This document shows, in pieces, positions 1 to 7,925 of a stretch of DNA of 64,000 bases. The translations under genes and the position numbers were made by a program. Source of the stretch: Tessaracoccus flavus (lineage in GTDB: Bacteria > Actinomycetota > Actinomycetes > Propionibacteriales > Propionibacteriaceae). Location of the stretch: NCBI RefSeq assembly GCF_001997295.1, contig NZ_CP019605.1, forward strand, positions 1,240,001 through 1,304,000, read 5' to 3'. The notes below the pieces were generated by a model that was not told the DNA's origin, ran no database searches, and saw nothing but the letters and a program-made list of their open reading frames with translations. Each line of letters begins with the position of its first letter. Positions within the stretch are counted from its first letter, which is position 1.

Positions 1-200
1 AGGACAGCCTCGGCGACATCACGACTGACGAGCCCGGCAATGACGTCGGTCAGCGCAGGCTTGCCGTCCCCGAGCCGTGCCAGCGATATCCGCAGATCCG
101 GTCGCGACGCCTGCAGTGATGCGGAGATCGTGTGGAGGGTTTCGGACACCGCCGGTTCGTCGGGTCCGGCGGCCACGAGCACGATCGCCGGTGCAGTCAT
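1..200 (-). CDS. CbiX/sirohydrochlorin chelatase-like protein, N-terminal part
   Basis: Reading on the minus strand from ATG at 200, the frame stays open to the window edge (66 codons). The N-terminus has a short hydrophobic strand (AIVLVAAGPDEPA), then an amphipathic helix and a segment resembling the LxDGxPALTDVI region of CbiX-type chelatases, which insert metal into sirohydrochlorin for siroheme or cobalamin. The usual first-strand histidine (AHGSRD) is replaced here by AAGPDEP, so activity of this half is uncertain. It could be a related CbiX-fold protein. The rest lies outside the window. Confidence 0.5.
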   Translation of the reverse strand, partial: MTAPAIVLVAAGPDEPAVSETLHTISASLQASRPDLRISLARLGDGKPALTDVIAGLVSRDVAEAV

Positions 201-258
201 CGCCTCACTCTCGATACAACACCGACGCCGTGGGTTCACGGCGTCGGTTGACTAGGGG

Positions 259-330
259 TGGGCGATGGCGGTTTCGAACCGCCGACCTCTTCGGTGTGAA
301 CGAAGCGCGCTACCACTGCGCCAATCGCCC
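259..330 (-). tRNA. tRNA-Val (anticodon CAC)
   Basis: The minus-strand cloverleaf has acceptor GGGCGAT/ATCGCCC, anticodon stem CTTCG/CGAAG with loop TTCACAC (anticodon CAC), and T-arm GGTTCGAAACC. The discriminator is A; the 3' CCA is not encoded (ACCCC follows). It is divergent from the tRNA cluster at 473-740. Confidence 0.93.
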
Positions 331-394
331 TAGCGTTGCGAGAGTCTAATAGAACCGCGCCGCTGACGCGAATCGTGGGGTGGCTTGGGGCGAT

Positions 395-423
395 TTGGCA
401 TCGGAAAAATGGTGCGCTAGAGT
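395..423 (+). promoter_or_regulatory. Sigma-70-type promoter of the tRNA cluster
   Basis: TTGGCA (395-400) and TAGAGT (418-423) are separated by exactly 17 bp. They lie about 50 bp upstream of tRNA-Gly, pointing into the Gly-Cys-Val cluster. Confidence 0.7.
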
Positions 424-472
424 TCTCAACGCGCCGAACGAGGGGCCCGACAGGGAGCCGAAGTGAAGCGAT

Positions 473-545
473 GCGGACGTGGCTCAGTTGGTAGAGCATC
501 ACCTTGCCAAGGTGAGGGTCGCGAGTTCGAATCTCGTCGTCCGCT
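473..545 (+). tRNA. tRNA-Gly (anticodon GCC)
   Basis: Acceptor GCGGACG/CGTCCGC pairs perfectly. The anticodon stem is TCACC/GGTGA with loop TTGCCAA (anticodon GCC), and the T-loop is GTTCGAATC. Discriminator is T; no encoded CCA. First gene of a three-tRNA cluster. Confidence 0.95.
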
Positions 546-593
546 CGGGGGTTTGTCTCTCCTAGCCCTACTCGGGAGGGCAAGACTCCACTC

Positions 594-664
594 GGTGGAG
601 TGGCCGAGAGGCGAGGCAACGGACTGCAAATCCGTGTACACGGGTTCAAATCCCGTCTCCACCT
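594..664 (+). tRNA. tRNA-Cys (anticodon GCA)
   Basis: Acceptor GGTGGAG/CTCCACC. The anticodon stem ACGGA/TCCGT encloses loop CTGCAAA (anticodon GCA), and the T-arm is CGGGTTCAAATCCCG. Discriminator T; no encoded CCA. It lies 48 bp after tRNA-Gly. Confidence 0.95.
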
Positions 665-665
665 C

Positions 666-740
666 GGGCGGTTGGCGCAGTGGTAGCGCGCTTCCTTGAC
701 ACGGAAGAGGTCGCCAGTTCAAACCTGGCATCGCCCACCA
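666..740 (+). tRNA. tRNA-Val (anticodon GAC)
   Basis: Acceptor GGGCGGT/ATCGCCC has one G-T pair. The anticodon stem CTTCC/GGAAG encloses loop TTGACAC (anticodon GAC). The 3' CCA is encoded (738-740), unlike the other tRNAs here. Only 1 bp separates it from tRNA-Cys. Confidence 0.95.
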
Positions 741-745
741 ACAAG

Positions 746-774
746 ATCCCCCGCGAGGGGGATTTTTGTTTTCC
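746..774 (+). terminator. Rho-independent terminator of the tRNA cluster
   Basis: The stem ATCCCCC/GGGGGAT with loop GCGA is followed by TTTTGTTTT. It lies 6 bp after the encoded CCA of tRNA-Val. Confidence 0.9.
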
Positions 775-783
775 CCGGGTTGT

Positions 784-1479
784 TCAGTCGTCGACGACCG
801 GACGAGACCGCAAGAGTCGGAGGGCCCGGAAACTCGACAGCCGCGCGCGCAGTGCCTCAGCGCCGTTGACCCTGACCTCCTCGTAGGCGAAGACCGGCAG
901 CCGCCAGCGGAAGCGCAGGGCCAGCAGGCGCAGCACGAACCCCGTCACCAGCGTGGCCACCACGGCCGCGTTCTCCTGGACCCCGAAACGAAGCAGCGCG
1001 ACGAACAGGAGTGCTGAAAGCACGGATACCGACGCGTAGAGCTCCTCGCGTAGGACCAGCGGTACGCGGTCGCACAGGAGATCGCGCAGGATGCCACCCG
1101 CGACGCCCGTGAGTACCGCGGCGACCACCGCGATCGTGACACCGTGGCCCATCTCGAGTGCCACCCGCGCACCGAGGATAGAGAACACCACGAGACCGAG
1201 CGCGTCGAGCACGAGGAAGAGCTGCCGGAAGTAGTTCATCAGCCCCGCGACGGAGACGGTCAGGATGGCGGCCGCCATGACGAGCAGTACGTACTGGGGG
1301 TCGCGGACCCACACGAGGGGGTAGTGGCCCAGCAGGACGTCACGCAGCGATCCGCCGCCGAGCGCCGCGACGAACGCCACCATCGTCACCCCGAACAGGT
1401 CCATCCTCTCCCGTCCAGCGGCGAGCGCTCCCGTCACGGCCTCCGCGGTGATACCGATGGCCCACAGAATCGTCAGCAC
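784..1479 (-). CDS. TRIC-type (UPF0126/YadS) trimeric cation channel family membrane protein
   Basis: A 231-residue membrane protein with the two internal repeats of the prokaryotic TRIC/UPF0126 family. The glycine-rich motif ending in LRD appears twice (ALGGGSLRDVLLG near the start, GVAGGILRDLLCDR in the second half), with about seven hydrophobic segments. Family members form monovalent-cation-permeable trimers in the inner membrane; the physiological role is unclear. I chose GTG at 1479 because GGAAGGGAG lies 6 nt before it; an ATG at 1503 would add eight polar residues that encode this ribosome site. It is divergent from the EamA transporter at 1558. Confidence 0.85.
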   Translation of the reverse strand: MLTILWAIGITAEAVTGALAAGRERMDLFGVTMVAFVAALGGGSLRDVLLGHYPLVWVRDPQYVLLVMAAAILTVSVAGLMNYFRQLFLVLDALGLVVFSILGARVALEMGHGVTIAVVAAVLTGVAGGILRDLLCDRVPLVLREELYASVSVLSALLFVALLRFGVQENAAVVATLVTGFVLRLLALRFRWRLPVFAYEEVRVNGAEALRARLSSFRALRLLRSRPVVDD

Positions 1480-1545
1480 ATCCGACTCCCTTCCGCAGGA
1501 CATAATGCCTGAAGCTCGACCGCGACGATCGTCGTCGTCGAGGCC

Positions 1546-1551
1546 TATAGT
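1546..1551 (+). promoter_or_regulatory. -10 box of a leaderless promoter (EamA gene)
   Basis: TATAGT followed by 6 nt and then GTG at 1558. No Shine-Dalgarno sequence is present, so transcription probably starts at the start codon. Confidence 0.6.
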
Positions 1552-1557
1552 TCGGCC

Positions 1558-2406
1558 GTGGCCCGAGTCAACCCCGTCGTCCTAGTGCTGATCGCCATCG
1601 CGTCAGTGCAGTTCGGCGCGGCCGTTGCCAAGGGAATCTTCACCGCCGCGCACCCCGCCACGCTGTCGTTTCTCCGGGTGACGATTGCGACGACCGTGTT
1701 TCTGGTGATCGCGCGTCCTCGGTGGTCCGGGCGGACCCTGCGTGACTGGCTGCTGGTGCTGGGCTACGGCCTATGCCTCGCGGGGATGAACCTCGCGATC
1801 TACCTCAGCTTCGCGCGGATCCCGATCGGAGTGGCCGTCACCCTGGAATTCGTCGGGCCACTCGCCCTGGCCGTGATCGGGTCGCGACGCCTGATCGATC
1901 TGGGGTGGGTCCTGCTCGCGGCCATGGGCGTCGGGCTCCTCGGTGCGCTTCCGATCGGGCTGGATCCGGTTGGCGTGGCGCTGGCGCTGCTGGCCGGAGC
2001 GATGTGGGCCGGCTACATCGCTCTCGCGGGGCCGATGGGGCGACGTTGGGAAGGGCTCAGCGGTCTCACCACCGGGAGTCTGCTCGGCTTTGTCATTCTG
2101 GCCGTCCCCGGCCTTCTGCTGGCTGGTGACTCCCTGGGACGGAGCAGCGTGTGGGCGACGATGGCCCTGGTGGCACTGCTCAGCACCGTCATCCCGTACG
2201 GACTGGAACTGCACGCGCGGCGCAGCATCAAAGCCTCGACGTTCGGCATCCTGATGAGCATCGAACCTGCCGCGGCCGCGATCTTCGCGTGGCTCGTGCT
2301 GGGGGAGTGGCTCGGTTGGGTGGAGTGGCTGGCGATGGCCTTGGTCATCACAGCCTCCGTCGGCGCGGTACGGGGTGCCCATGTGACGCGTCGGCCGGCT
2401 GGTTAG
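1558..2406 (+). CDS. EamA/RhtA-family metabolite exporter (DMT superfamily)
   Basis: A 282-residue protein with about ten transmembrane helices in two EamA halves. The first half begins VLVLIAIASVQFGAAVAKG. The second contains a typical Glu-Pro motif (SIEPAAAAIFAWLVLGEWL) shared with RhtA-like exporters of threonine/homoserine and related compounds. The substrate cannot be read from sequence. The GTG start sits 6 nt after a TATAGT -10 box, implying a leaderless message. A compact hairpin at 2411-2430 follows. Confidence 0.85.
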   Translation: MARVNPVVLVLIAIASVQFGAAVAKGIFTAAHPATLSFLRVTIATTVFLVIARPRWSGRTLRDWLLVLGYGLCLAGMNLAIYLSFARIPIGVAVTLEFVGPLALAVIGSRRLIDLGWVLLAAMGVGLLGALPIGLDPVGVALALLAGAMWAGYIALAGPMGRRWEGLSGLTTGSLLGFVILAVPGLLLAGDSLGRSSVWATMALVALLSTVIPYGLELHARRSIKASTFGILMSIEPAAAAIFAWLVLGEWLGWVEWLAMALVITASVGAVRGAHVTRRPAG

Positions 2407-2410
2407 CGGT

Positions 2411-2430
2411 CGACGCCCGGCTGGGCGTCG
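2411..2430 (+). terminator. Hairpin after the EamA gene
   Basis: CGACGCCC/GGGCGTCG, an 8-bp perfect stem with a 4-nt loop, starts 4 bp after the stop codon. No T-run follows, so its efficiency is uncertain. Confidence 0.5.
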
Positions 2431-2442
2431 TGCCCCGGAGAT

Positions 2443-2522
2443 TTGAGCAAATGAGATGGGTCAACAAATCCAAACGCTGTTACCGCGGCGTGTCGCAGCG
2501 TTGACCCATCTCACTTGCTCAA
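2443..2522. repeat. 80-bp near-perfect inverted repeat (MITE-like or long hairpin)
   Basis: The left arm (2443-2465) and right arm (2500-2522) are 23-bp inverted repeats matching at 22 positions. Both contain the core GAGATGGGTCAAC or its complement. Allowing a 2-nt bulge, the pairing extends outward into GGAG/CTCC. The 34-bp spacer contains AACGCTG, which could alternatively pair with CAGCGTT overlapping the right arm. No clear target-site duplication is visible. It lies between EamA and ilvE, both on plus. Confidence 0.7.
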
Positions 2523-2582
2523 CTCCTTCCCAGCCCGGCAGTCATTTTGTGGTCGAGGTGGGGGGTGTAGGACAGTTGGCGC

Positions 2583-3665
2583 ATGAGTAGTTTCGTCGTC
2601 CAGCACAATCCGCACGTGCTGCCGGCCGCCGACAGGGAGCGCCTCATGGCCGATCCCGGGTTCGGCAAGGTGTTCTCCGACCACATGGCCTGGGCCGCCT
2701 GGACCCCGGAGCGCGGATGGCATGACCGGTCGATCCGGCCGTACGGGCCCCTGCAGCTCGACCCGGCGTCGGCGATCTTCCACTACGGCCAGGAGGTCTT
2801 CGAAGGGCTGAAGGCCTACCGGCATGCCGACAGCAGCGTCTGGGCGTTCCGGCCGGAGATGAATGCTGCCCGGATGGCGGCATCCGCCACCCGGCTTGCA
2901 CTCCCACCGCTGAGCGAGGGCGACTTCCTCGACTCCATCCAGGCCCTCGTCGAGACCGACCGCGACTGGGTGCCGGGCGGCGAGGAGCAGAGCTTCTACC
3001 TTCGTCCCTTCATGATCGGGGTGACTCCGGCGATGGCGGTCAAGCCCAGCCGGCACGTGCTCTACGCCGTCATCGGCTCACCCTCCAGCCCGTACTTCGA
3101 GGCGGGTGTACGGCCCGTGTCGATCTGGCTGACGCGCACCTACGCCCGGGCCGGGGCGGGCGGCACCGGGGCCGCAAAGTGCGGTGGCAACTACGCGTCG
3201 TCGATGGCGGCCCAGCTCGAAGCTGAATCCCAGGGGTGCGACCAGGTGGCCTTCGTCGACGCAGGGTCGCCGGCCAGCGTCGAGGAGTTGGGCGGCATGA
3301 ACATCATGGCGGTCACCCGCGACGGTGAACTCCACACGCCGCAACTCACCGGCACCATCCTTCCGGGCGTCACCCGCGCCTCCATCCTCGACATCGCAGC
3401 CGACCACGGTCTCCGTGTCGTTGAGCGCCGCATCCCGGTGTCCTCCCTCCTCGACGACATCGATGCGGGCACTGTCGCCGAACTGTTCGCGTGCGGCACC
3501 GCCGCGGTCATCACGCCCATCAGCCAGCTGAAGGACGACTCGGGCGTGCACCGGGTGGGCGACGGCCAAGCAGGGCCGATGACGTTGGAGTTGCGCCAGC
3601 ACCTCACCGACCTGCAGTACGGCCGACGGCCCGATGACCGGGGCTGGCTGCGTCGGCTGGTCTGA
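2583..3665 (+). CDS. ilvE: Branched-chain amino acid aminotransferase
   Basis: A 360-residue class IV (fold type IV) PLP aminotransferase interconverting Leu/Ile/Val and their 2-oxo acids with glutamate/2-oxoglutarate. Recognisable elements are YGQEVFEGLKAYR (residues about 68-80), the Schiff-base lysine in GTGAAKCGGNYA (K199), and the later FVDAGSPASVEELGGMN and PGVTRASIL segments. Length is normal for the actinobacterial BCAT2-like group. ybaK starts 2 bp after its stop, so the two are probably co-transcribed. No strong Shine-Dalgarno site precedes the ATG. Confidence 0.95.
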   Translation: MSSFVVQHNPHVLPAADRERLMADPGFGKVFSDHMAWAAWTPERGWHDRSIRPYGPLQLDPASAIFHYGQEVFEGLKAYRHADSSVWAFRPEMNAARMAASATRLALPPLSEGDFLDSIQALVETDRDWVPGGEEQSFYLRPFMIGVTPAMAVKPSRHVLYAVIGSPSSPYFEAGVRPVSIWLTRTYARAGAGGTGAAKCGGNYASSMAAQLEAESQGCDQVAFVDAGSPASVEELGGMNIMAVTRDGELHTPQLTGTILPGVTRASILDIAADHGLRVVERRIPVSSLLDDIDAGTVAELFACGTAAVITPISQLKDDSGVHRVGDGQAGPMTLELRQHLTDLQYGRRPDDRGWLRRLV

Positions 3666-3667
3666 GG

Positions 3668-4153
3668 ATGCCCAGGTCCAAGGGCGCAACGCCTGCGCTG
3701 AAGGCGCTCGCATCGTCGGGAATCGCGCACACCCTGCACGAGTACCACCATGACCCCCGGTCGAACAGCTACGGGTTGGAGGCTGCCTCCGCGCTCGGCG
3801 TGGAGCCAGAGCGGGTGTTCAAGACGCTGGTGGCCACCGACGGTACCCGACTGGTCGTCGGCATCGTGCCGGTCCATCGGCACCTGGACCTCAAGGCGCT
3901 GGCGGCTGTCCTCGGCGTCAAGCGACTGTCCATGGCTGATCCGGCCGAGGTTGAGCGTGCCACGGGCATGGTTGTGGGTGGGATCAGCCCGGTGGGCCAG
4001 AGGAAGGCACTGTCCACCGTCCTGGACGGTTCAGCGAGCGACCACGAGACGATCCTGGTGTCCGGAGGCCGGCGCGGCCTCGACGTCGAGCTCGCTCCGG
4101 GCGACCTGGTCGAGGTGGCAGGAGCCGTGGTCGCGGAGATCGCCGCGGGGTAG
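3668..4153 (+). CDS. ybaK: YbaK/EbsC-family Cys-tRNA(Pro) deacylase
   Basis: A 161-residue protein of the YbaK/ProX fold that hydrolyses cysteine mischarged on tRNA-Pro. Family features are the N-terminal substrate loop (YHHDPRSNSYGLEAA), VFKTLVATDGTRLVVGIVPV with a central lysine, and GGISPVGQRKALSTVLD, whose Gly-Ser/Pro-G loop is conserved in the deacylase family. The ATG is 2 bp downstream of ilvE. Its stop codon TAG is also the beginning of the -10 box for the next gene. Confidence 0.92.
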   Translation: MPRSKGATPALKALASSGIAHTLHEYHHDPRSNSYGLEAASALGVEPERVFKTLVATDGTRLVVGIVPVHRHLDLKALAAVLGVKRLSMADPAEVERATGMVVGGISPVGQRKALSTVLDGSASDHETILVSGGRRGLDVELAPGDLVEVAGAVVAEIAAG

Positions 4154-4156
4154 GCT
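4151..4156 (+). promoter_or_regulatory. -10 box of a leaderless promoter (GNAT gene)
   Basis: TAGGCT, then 6 nt, then ATG at 4163. It overlaps the ybaK stop codon. Confidence 0.5.
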
Positions 4157-4162
4157 CGCATC

Positions 4163-4447
4163 ATGACGCACCACGTGAGCCTGACCACGAACGAGTCTGA
4201 GAACCGCTTCGAGCTGCACCACGGCGACGAGCTCATCGGACGTATCGACTACGAGATGAGCGGCGACGCCATCGACCTCACGCACACCGAGGTGGATCCC
4301 GATCACGGCGGCCAGGGGTACGCGCAGCGTCTGGTTGAGTACGCCCTGACCCACGCCCGCGAGCGGGATCTGTCGGTCAAGGCGTCGTGCCCCTACGTCG
4401 CCAAGTACCTCGACCAGCACGACGAGCACGCGGATCTGCGAGCCTGA
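4163..4447 (+). CDS. Small GNAT-like N-acetyltransferase
   Basis: A 94-residue protein of the short GNAT group (COG2388, YjdJ-like). It keeps the acetyl-CoA loop (HTEVDPDHGGQGYAQRLVEYAL) and the final CPYVAKYLDQH helix/strand region. These minimal GNATs probably transfer an acetyl group, but their substrates are unknown. The start follows a TAGGCT box by 6 nt without a ribosome site, so it can be expressed apart from ilvE-ybaK. Confidence 0.88.
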   Translation: MTHHVSLTTNESENRFELHHGDELIGRIDYEMSGDAIDLTHTEVDPDHGGQGYAQRLVEYALTHARERDLSVKASCPYVAKYLDQHDEHADLRA

Positions 4448-4533
4448 CCGACGCGGCACGAAGTGACGTGACGCACGTCAGAGGGGCACAATGGGCACGG
4501 TAACCACGCGCCCGACAACCCTTGGAGTCAACG

Positions 4534-6570
4534 ATGAGTCAGTCCGTCACCGTACGCCGCAACGACAACGCGGAACAGGTGGAGCTGACCGGCACGACAA
4601 CGGGCCTCGACCTGTTCGGTCAGGACCGCTCCGTCGTCGCGATGCGGCTGGGCAACGAGGTGGTCGACCTCCAGCGTGAGCTCAGCCCCGGCGACGAGGT
4701 CGAGCCGGTGCTCATCGACAGCCCCGAGGGGCTGAGCATCCTGCGCCACTCCGCCGGCCACGTGACGGCTCAGGCGCTGCAGAGCCTGCATGTCGACGCC
4801 AAGCTCGGGATCGGCCCGCCGATCACCGACGGCTTCTACTACGACTTCCAGACCTCCCCGCTCACCCCTGAGGACCTTAAGGCCATCGAGAAGAAGATGG
4901 GCGAGATCGTCAAGGCTCGGCAGCGGTTCGTCCGCCGGGCGGTCAGCGACGACGAGGCTCGCCAGGAGCTCTCGAACGAGCCCTTCAAACTCGAACTCAT
5001 CGAACAGAAGTCGAGCGCGTCCGACGACGACGGATCCTCGGTCGAGGTCGGCAGCGGTGAACTCACGATCTACGACAACGTCCTGCGTGATGGCACCGTC
5101 GCGTGGAAGGATCTCTGCCGCGGGCCGCACGTACCCCACACCGGATACCTCGGCAACGGCTGGGCGCTGACCCGGACGTCGGCCGCCTACTGGCGCGGTG
5201 ATCAGCGCAATGCGGGCCTGCAGCGCGTCTACGGCACCGCGTGGCCGTCGAAGGACGAGCTGCAGGCCTACCGGACGAGGCTGGAGGAGGCCGCCAAGCG
5301 CGACCACCGCCGGCTCGGCACGGAGCTGGATCTCTTCAGCTTCCACGAGATCATCGGCTCCGGCCTACCGCTGTTCCACCCCCGCGGCGGCGTCATCAAG
5401 CGCGCCATGGAGGACTACGTCCGGGCCCGGCACATCGAGGAAGGGTTCGACTACGTCGGGACGCCCCACATCGCCAAGGAGGAGCTGTTCTACACCTCCG
5501 GCCACCTGCCCTACTACGCCGACGGCATGTTCCCTCCGCTCCTGGAGGACGCCGAGCGCGATGATCAGGGCAACCTGGTCAAGGGTGGCAACGCCTACCG
5601 GCTGAAGGCCATGAACTGCCCGATGCACAACCTCATCTTCTCGTCCCGCGGGCGGTCGTACCGCGAGCTGCCGCTGCGGTTCTTCGAGTTCGGCACCGTG
5701 TACCGCGATGAGAAGTCCGGCGTCGTGCAGGGACTGACGAGGGTGCGCTCCATCACCCAGGACGACTCCCACAGCTACTGCACCAAGGAGCAGGCGCCCG
5801 AGGAGGTTCGCCACCTGCTCCGTTTCGTGCTGTCCCTGCTGACCGACTTCGGCCTGACCGACGTGGCACTCGAGGTGTCCACCAGGGACGAGGACGGGAA
5901 GAAGAAGGACAAGTTCATCGGCTCGGACGAGCAGTGGGCGGAGGCCACCGAGATCCTCGACGCCATCGCCCACGAATCCGGACTCCCCGTCGTCGCCGAC
6001 CCCGGGGGAGCTGCCTACTACGGTCCGAAGATCTCCATCCAGGCGAAGGACGCGATCGGGCGCATCTGGCAGATGTCGACCATCCAGTACGACTTCAACC
6101 AGCCGGAACGGTTCGACCTGCAGTACACGGCCTCCGACGGCTCGCACCAGCGTCCCGTGATGATCCACTCGGCGAAGTTCGGGTCGATCGAACGGTTCAT
6201 GGGTGTGCTGATCGAGCACTACGCGGGGGCGTTCCCGGCGTGGCTCTCGCCCGTGCAGGTCACGGCCATCCCTGTGGCCGCGGAGTTCGACGAGTACCTC
6301 GGCGGGGTCGTGGACCAACTTCGCGCCCAGGGCGTCCGCGTTGATTTCGACACCTCCGACGACAGGTTCGGCAAGAAGATCCGCAACGCGACGAAGGACA
6401 AGGCGCCGTTCATCCTGATTGCCGGAGGCGACGACAGGGACGCCGGGTCCGTATCCTTCCGGTTCCGCGACGGGTCGCAGCGCAACTCCGTGCCGGCCGA
6501 CGAGGCCGTGCGCATCATCGTCGACTTCATCGAGTCGCGCTCGAACGAGTCGCCGACCGCAGGTGAGTGA
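4534..6570 (+). CDS. thrS: Threonyl-tRNA synthetase
   Basis: A 678-residue class II aminoacyl-tRNA synthetase. In order: an N-terminal TGS-like region, the HSAGHV editing/second-additional domain (HxxxH near residue 75), the catalytic core with the zinc-binding MNCPMHN motif and [10 protein letters not shown] (motif 2), motif 3 in the [14 protein letters not shown] region, and a C-terminal anticodon-binding domain. ATG at 4534 is preferred because GGAG lies 6 nt upstream; the TTG at 4522 overlaps that site. It heads the block shared with mycobacterial thrS-HIT-acyltransferase-pimA. Confidence 0.97.
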   Translation: MSQSVTVRRNDNAEQVELTGTTTGLDLFGQDRSVVAMRLGNEVVDLQRELSPGDEVEPVLIDSPEGLSILRHSAGHVTAQALQSLHVDAKLGIGPPITDGFYYDFQTSPLTPEDLKAIEKKMGEIVKARQRFVRRAVSDDEARQELSNEPFKLELIEQKSSASDDDGSSVEVGSGELTIYDNVLRDGTVAWKDLCRGPHVPHTGYLGNGWALTRTSAAYWRGDQRNAGLQRVYGTAWPSKDELQAYRTRLEEAAKRDHRRLGTELDLFSFHEIIGSGLPLFHPRGGVIKRAMEDYVRARHIEEGFDYVGTPHIAKEELFYTSGHLPYYADGMFPPLLEDAERDDQGNLVKGGNAYRLKAMNCPMHNLIFSSRGRSYRELPLRFFEFGTVYRDEKSGVVQGLTRVRSITQDDSHSYCTKEQAPEEVRHLLRFVLSLLTDFGLTDVALEVSTRDEDGKKKDKFIGSDEQWAEATEILDAIAHESGLPVVADPGGAAYYGPKISIQAKDAIGRIWQMSTIQYDFNQPERFDLQYTASDGSHQRPVMIHSAKFGSIERFMGVLIEHYAGAFPAWLSPVQVTAIPVAAEFDEYLGGVVDQLRAQGVRVDFDTSDDRFGKKIRNATKDKAPFILIAGGDDRDAGSVSFRFRDGSQRNSVPADEAVRIIVDFIESRSNESPTAGE

Positions 6571-7099
6571 CGTGGAGCAGAGCGACTCCCTGCCGGGGGT
6601 GCCCGACGCCTTCCAGCGCCTGTGGACCCCGCACCGGATGGTCTACATCCGCGGCGAGGGGAAGCCTGCGTCGACGGGGGAGTGCCCCTTCTGCGTGTCC
6701 CCGCAGCGCTCCGATGAGGACGGCCTCGTGGTGGCGCGCGGCGAGCACGCCTACGTCGTGATGAACCTCTTCCCCTACTCTCCGGGGCACCTGCTGGTCT
6801 GCCCCTACCGGCACGTGCGTGACTACACCGACCTCACCACGGATGAGACCAGGGAGGTCGCCGAACTCACCCAGCAGGCAATGCGCGTGCTCCGCCGCGT
6901 CTCCAACCCCCACGGGTTCAACCTGGGCATGAACCAGGGGGAGGTGGCGGGAGCCGGCATCGCAGCGCACCTCCACCAGCACGTCGTGCCCCGCTGGGCC
7001 GGTGACATGAACTTCATGCCGGTGGTGGGCCGCACCCGCGCGCTGCCGCAGCTGTTGGGTGACGCCCGGTCCCAACTGGCCGAGGCCTGGGGCCTCTGA
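6563..7099 (+). CDS. HIT-family nucleotide phosphorylase/hydrolase (Ap4A phosphorylase-like)
   Basis: A 178-residue histidine-triad protein. The triad is [10 protein letters not shown] (H136, H138, H140). An N-terminal CPFC pair (C41, C44) resembles the metal site of the mycobacterial homologue next to thrS (Rv2613c), known as a diadenosine tetraphosphate phosphorylase. Members cleave dinucleoside polyphosphates in the cytoplasm. I chose GTG at 6563, overlapping the end of thrS by 8 nt; GTG at 6572 is an alternative. The next gene starts 1 nt after the stop, so translation is probably coupled. Confidence 0.9.
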   Translation: MSDVEQSDSLPGVPDAFQRLWTPHRMVYIRGEGKPASTGECPFCVSPQRSDEDGLVVARGEHAYVVMNLFPYSPGHLLVCPYRHVRDYTDLTTDETREVAELTQQAMRVLRRVSNPHGFNLGMNQGEVAGAGIAAHLHQHVVPRWAGDMNFMPVVGRTRALPQLLGDARSQLAEAWGL

Positions 7100-7100
7100 C

Positions 7101-7925
7101 GTGGATACGGTCGCCCTGACCTGGGCGGTCGGGCGCCGTATCCCGCGTCGTGTCGCGGACCTGGTCGCCCGCATCGTCGCTCCCGCAGCGGCCCTGATGT
7201 CGCTGCCCGCGGTGGATGCGTGGGCCGAGAGCGTCGAGATCGCCACCGGCCGAGCGCCGACACCACGGCAACGGCGGCTCCTGCTGCAGGCCTGGATCCG
7301 CAACAACCTGTGGTCGCTCAGCCTCGCCCGGTGGAGTACCGACGAGGTGTTGGCAACCGTCGCGGTCGACGACGTCGACGTCGCGCGCCTCCGCGACTCG
7401 CTGGCGGGGCCGGGGCTGGTGGCGGCGCTCCCGCACATGGGGTCCTGGGACTTCGCGGGGGCCTGGGCCTCCCGCATGGGAATGTCCGTGGTGAGCGTCG
7501 CGGAACGGCTTCCGCGGGGTCTCTACGAACGGTTCTCCGAGGCGCGCAGGGGGATGGGGATCGACATCTACCCCGTCGACCAGCCCGACGTCGTGAGGCT
7601 CCTGACCGACGACGTCCACGCCGGACGACTCGTGTGCCTACTCGCCGACCGTGACCTGTCCAGCAGGGGCGTCCTCGTCCCCTGGCCCGGCAGTGGCCGA
7701 GACGTTGCGGTGGCTCGGGGGCCCGCCCATGTCGCGTTGCGCAGCGGTGCGGATCTCCGCGTCGTGACCACCCACTTCGACGGGCCACGGCTCAGGATCG
7801 AGGTGTCCGAGCCGGTCGAGGGGGAGTCGGTCGAAGAACTCATGGCCGGGGTGGCGCGGGTCTTCGCGGACGCAGTGTCGCGCCATCCGGAGAGCTGGCT
7901 GATGCTCCGGCGGGTGTTCCGGTGA
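7101..7925 (+). CDS. Phosphatidylinositol mannoside acyltransferase (lipid A acyltransferase family)
   Basis: A 274-residue HtrB/LpxL-type acyltransferase. The catalytic HxxxxD/E pattern is in ALPHMGSWDFAGAW (H and D), and LLADRDLSSRG is the second conserved block. In this neighbourhood the family member is PatA, which transfers palmitate to the 6-position of the mannose of PIM1/PIM2 at the inner membrane. GTG at 7101 is chosen because it follows the HIT stop by 1 nt. It overlaps pimA by GTGA. In mycobacteria a PI-phosphate synthase gene (pgsA1) lies between the HIT gene and patA; it is absent here. Confidence 0.88.
   Translation: MDTVALTWAVGRRIPRRVADLVARIVAPAAALMSLPAVDAWAESVEIATGRAPTPRQRRLLLQAWIRNNLWSLSLARWSTDEVLATVAVDDVDVARLRDSLAGPGLVAALPHMGSWDFAGAWASRMGMSVVSVAERLPRGLYERFSEARRGMGIDIYPVDQPDVVRLLTDDVHAGRLVCLLADRDLSSRGVLVPWPGSGRDVAVARGPAHVALRSGADLRVVTTHFDGPRLRIEVSEPVEGESVEELMAGVARVFADAVSRHPESWLMLRRVFR

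Noticed and set aside
236..731. Open frames covering the tRNA region
   Set aside because: They overlap four tRNAs on one strand or the other and have no codon bias or start signals.
857..1312. Long minus-strand frames inside the TRIC gene
   Set aside because: Out-of-frame shadows of high-GC coding DNA; Arg/Ala/Gly-rich with no family match.
5365..6318. 317-codon minus-strand frame across thrS
   Set aside because: Antisense shadow of thrS with no signal or domain.
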